Assembly (NCBI GenBank): GCA_964577615.1
Contig: CAZNZW010000087.1
Coordinates: 1-8,373, forward strand
Reading direction: 5' to 3'
DNA length: 8,373 bases
Origin: QNYZ01 sp964577615
Lineage (GTDB): Bacteria; Desulfobacterota; Desulfobacteria; Desulfobacterales; QNYZ01
The notes beneath the pieces are model-generated. The model had not been told where the DNA came from. It searched no databases and was given only the letters and a program-made list of their open reading frames with translations. Below are positions 6,025-8,373 of this stretch, one piece after another. Numbering within the stretch: the stretch's first letter is position 1; every line of letters begins with the position of its first letter. A program made the translations under genes and the position numbers.

Positions 6025-6417
6025 ATGAAAATTCTGGTCGGATATGAACAGTCGAATGTGGCCGATCATGCGGTGGAAGTGGCCATCGGGCATGCCCGGG
6101 CGTTTGATGCCCAGCTGATTGTGGTCACATCCATGAAGGGGGGGCGGGATGTGCCCCGCGAAGCTTTTGAACGAGCGGAAAGAGCGCTTGAAAAAGTTGA
6201 AGCGGCGGTTACCGAAGCCGGAATTGCCTGCAAAACGATATTATCCGTTCAGGGGATATCGCCGGGGGAAGATATCGTTGCCATTTCAGAGAAAAAGGGT
6301 GTGGACGAAATCATCATCGGTGTTAAAAAGCGGTCCAAAGTCGGTAAAATGCTGTTCGGATCCAACGCCCAGTTCATTATTCTGCGGGCGCCGTGTCCGG
6401 TATTGTCTGTTAAATAA
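6025..6417 (+). CDS. Universal stress protein, UspA family, single domain
   Basis: A 130-residue soluble cytosolic protein covering one complete Usp domain. It starts with the beta strand MKILVGYE, whose acidic residue normally contacts adenine, and ends with the typical APCPVLSVK strand (122-130). The nucleotide-loop motif is GVKKRSKVGKMLFGS (99-113). Against the G-2X-G-9X-G-S/T pattern the first and last glycines (99 and 112) and Ser113 fit, but the middle glycine is Lys102. Usp proteins with this loop form dimers and usually bind ATP; cellular roles range from stress survival to partner regulation. It has a poly-G ribosome binding site and stands apart from the upstream operon behind a terminator. 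It converges with livF, 49 bp away. No partner or function can be assigned from context. Confidence 0.93.
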   Translation: MKILVGYEQSNVADHAVEVAIGHARAFDAQLIVVTSMKGGRDVPREAFERAERALEKVEAAVTEAGIACKTILSVQGISPGEDIVAISEKKGVDEIIIGVKKRSKVGKMLFGSNAQFIILRAPCPVLSVK

Positions 6418-6466
6418 GATTTCGTTTCTGCGCAACAGATACAGGGGTCGGCTTCAGGCCGCCGGG
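6418..6466. other. 49-bp convergent gap between the stress-protein gene and livF
   Basis: The two genes face each other here. I see only weak pairing (TCTG/CAGA around 6427-6439; CGGC/GCCG around 6450-6462) and no T-run, so no intrinsic terminator is evident for either transcript. Read-through antisense transcription into the opposing gene is therefore possible. Confidence 0.4.
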
Positions 6467-7157
<691 letters not shown>

Positions 7158-7171
<14 letters not shown>

Positions 7172-7922
7172 CACGCATTTCCTTTCCCATATAGGCCGAT
7201 CGAACCGCTGGATCGGCCATGACATCGCCCGGTCGCCCGTCGGCGATCTTGCGGCCATTGTCCAGTACGACAAGCCGCTGGCTGATCCGGAGGACTTCGC
7301 CAAGGTTATGCTCGATCATCACCACAGTGACCCCGTTTTCGTTGATGGCGGCAATCATGTCGGCCAGCCGGGCGGCTTCCAGGCTGTTTAAGCCGGCCAG
7401 GGGTTCATCAAGGAGGAGAAGCTGCGGGTCCAGAGCCAGGGCCCGGGCCAGTTCAAGCCGTTTAATCACGCCCAGGGGCAACCCTTTTGCCGGGTGGCCG
7501 GCCACATCGGCGATGCCGACCTGTGCCAGCAGATGGCGCGCCCGGTGACGGGCATCGGATCGGCTGAGCCGGAGCATCGCCTTGAAGACATTGCCGGTTT
7601 GAGGGTAACCGGCGGCCAGGGCCACGTTGTCCTCAACGCTCATCGAACGAAGCGGGCGAACGATCTGGTGGGTCATGGCCAGGCCCGCCCGGATGCGGCG
7701 GTGCGTGGGCCAGCCGGTGATATCGTTGCCAGCCAGGCGCACCCGCCCCGGCTGGGGACGGATGACGCCGGTAATGACCCGCAGCAGCGTCGTTTTGCCC
7801 GCGCCGTTGGGGCCGATCAGGCTGAGAAATTCGCCGGTGACCACGGAAAAACCGACATCCGTCAACGCGTGAACACCGCCAAACTGCACCCCCACCTTCT
7901 CGATATCCATCAGCGCCGTCAT
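7158..7922 (-). CDS. livG: LivG-type ATPase of a branched-chain amino acid (HAAT) importer
   Basis: A 254-residue cytosolic ATPase, partner of LivF. Walker A is GPNGAGKTT (37-45), the Q-loop is MTHQIVRPL (83-91), Walker B is LLLLDEPLAGLN (168-179), and the switch His205 lies in MIEHN. The signature is degenerate, LPLGVIKRLELARAL (148-162), where LivG commonly has LSYGQQRRLEIARAL. The Arg-Leu-Glu/Ala-Arg core and the rest are intact, and similar departures are known in this class, so I treat it as functional. The ATG shares the ATGA overlap with the livM stop, and GGGAGG (7929-7934) lies 6 bases before it. The 3' end contains the livF start. Usual length; no sign of damage. Confidence 0.94.
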
Positions 7923-8373
7923 CGGCTGCCTCCCGATCGGCGGCCGCCGGTCAGGCGGCGGGTAAAAGCGGCGAGTCCGCCGGGGGCGAACCGCATGACG
8001 AAAAAGAGCAGCGCGCCATAGATAAGCAGTTTGTAGTCGGAGATAAACCGGAAAAACTCCGGCATGAGGGTTAAGATGATCGTCGCTGAAAATACGCCGA
8101 GGACCGACCCGATTCCCCCCACGGCCACCATCGAGAGGATGCTGATCGACATGATGAACCCGAAATCGTCCGGCACGATAAAGCGGGCAAAATAGACGTA
8201 CAGCCCGCCGGCCAGCCCGGCCAGGGCCGTGCCCATGGCAAAGGCGGCCAGTTTATATGCCGCCACATCCACGCTGAGCAGGCGCGCCGTGTCCTCATCG
8301 TCGGCCACGGCGTCGAAGGCAAATCCCATCCAGGATTTTTTGATAAACAGGTTCCAGATCGTCACCAGCACCA
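7919..8373 (-). CDS. livM: LivM-type permease of a branched-chain amino acid (HAAT) importer, C-terminal part
   Basis: The last 151 codons of an inner-membrane permease whose 5' part lies beyond the window edge; the GTG near 8371 is an internal valine, not a start. The segment with conserved ...DEDTARLLSVDVAAYKLAAFAMG is the cytoplasmic coupling region of LivH/LivM. It is followed by AGLAGGLYVYFARFIVPDDFGF and SILSMVAVGGIGSVLGV, and then the closing LPEFFRFISDYKLLIYG-like stretch (here LMPEFFRFISDYK), all characteristic of LivM. At least three membrane spans are present in this part. The C-terminal tail is short and Arg-rich (RRLTGGRRSGGSR). The stop overlaps the livG start by 4 bp (ATGA), giving gene order livM-livG-livF. 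LivH and the binding protein should lie further upstream on this strand. Confidence 0.93.
   Translation of the reverse strand, partial: VLVTIWNLFIKKSWMGFAFDAVADDEDTARLLSVDVAAYKLAAFAMGTALAGLAGGLYVYFARFIVPDDFGFIMSISILSMVAVGGIGSVLGVFSATIILTLMPEFFRFISDYKLLIYGALLFFVMRFAPGGLAAFTRRLTGGRRSGGSR

Noticed and set aside
7172..7303. N-terminal extension of livF to an ATG at 7303 (44 extra residues)
   Set aside because: The extension reads antisense-like, low-confidence sequence inside livG. LivF proteins begin close to MLRLDGLSCGYG, and AAGGA is well placed for the start at 7171.
7494..8021. A 175-codon plus-strand open frame across the livG-livM junction
   Set aside because: It is antisense to two well-recognised genes and arises from high G+C third positions.

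Overview
The window carries two unrelated ABC importers on opposite strands, with a universal stress protein gene between them. The organism is most likely a Gram-negative bacterium: there is an exported periplasmic binding protein and two binding-protein-dependent importers. Composition is mixed. Sampled 60-base lines in the first 6 kb range from about 40 to 67 % G+C, while sampled lines of the Liv genes are nearer 67-70 %. I suspect a member of the former Deltaproteobacteria, but that is an impression from protein style and nothing in the window proves it.

Left block, plus strand, 36-5705. Five or six genes look like one operon: a class V aminotransferase resembling PhnW (2-aminoethylphosphonate:pyruvate transaminase), a PotD-type binding protein, a PotB-type permease with a large extra periplasmic segment, a PotC-type permease, possibly a very small ORF, and a PotA-type ATPase. 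Each main gene has its own ribosome binding site. A 12-bp perfect hairpin after the ATPase gene probably ends the unit. The simplest reading is that the importer brings in an amine (aminophosphonate, polyamine-like or another amino compound) and the aminotransferase deaminates it. The substrate is not established. The aminotransferase has Gln where the family normally has the carboxylate-binding Arg, and the binding protein lacks the PotD tryptophan, so the substrate may be neither plain 2-aminoethylphosphonate nor spermidine.

The 175-bp gap between the binding-protein and permease genes holds three consecutive RNA-type hairpins. One is a 24-bp stem whose two G.U pairs work only in the plus-strand transcript. 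This is the clearest non-coding signal in the window and probably sets the ratio of binding protein to membrane components.

Middle, 5706-6024: about 320 bp without a secure gene. It holds the terminator hairpin, a possible gene remnant on the minus strand, and a G8 run just before the start codon of a UspA-type protein (6025-6417).

Right block, minus strand, 6467-8373. livM (partial, running off the window), livG and livF encode a branched-chain amino acid type (HAAT) importer. The genes overlap by 4 and 14 bp, so they are co-transcribed and probably translationally coupled. They converge on the stress protein gene with a 49-bp gap. The Liv binding protein and LivH are not in the window.

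I see no mobile elements, CRISPR arrays, tRNA or rRNA genes. No wholly new system is evident. The best candidates for novelty are the variant aminotransferase with its dedicated importer and the structured gap.
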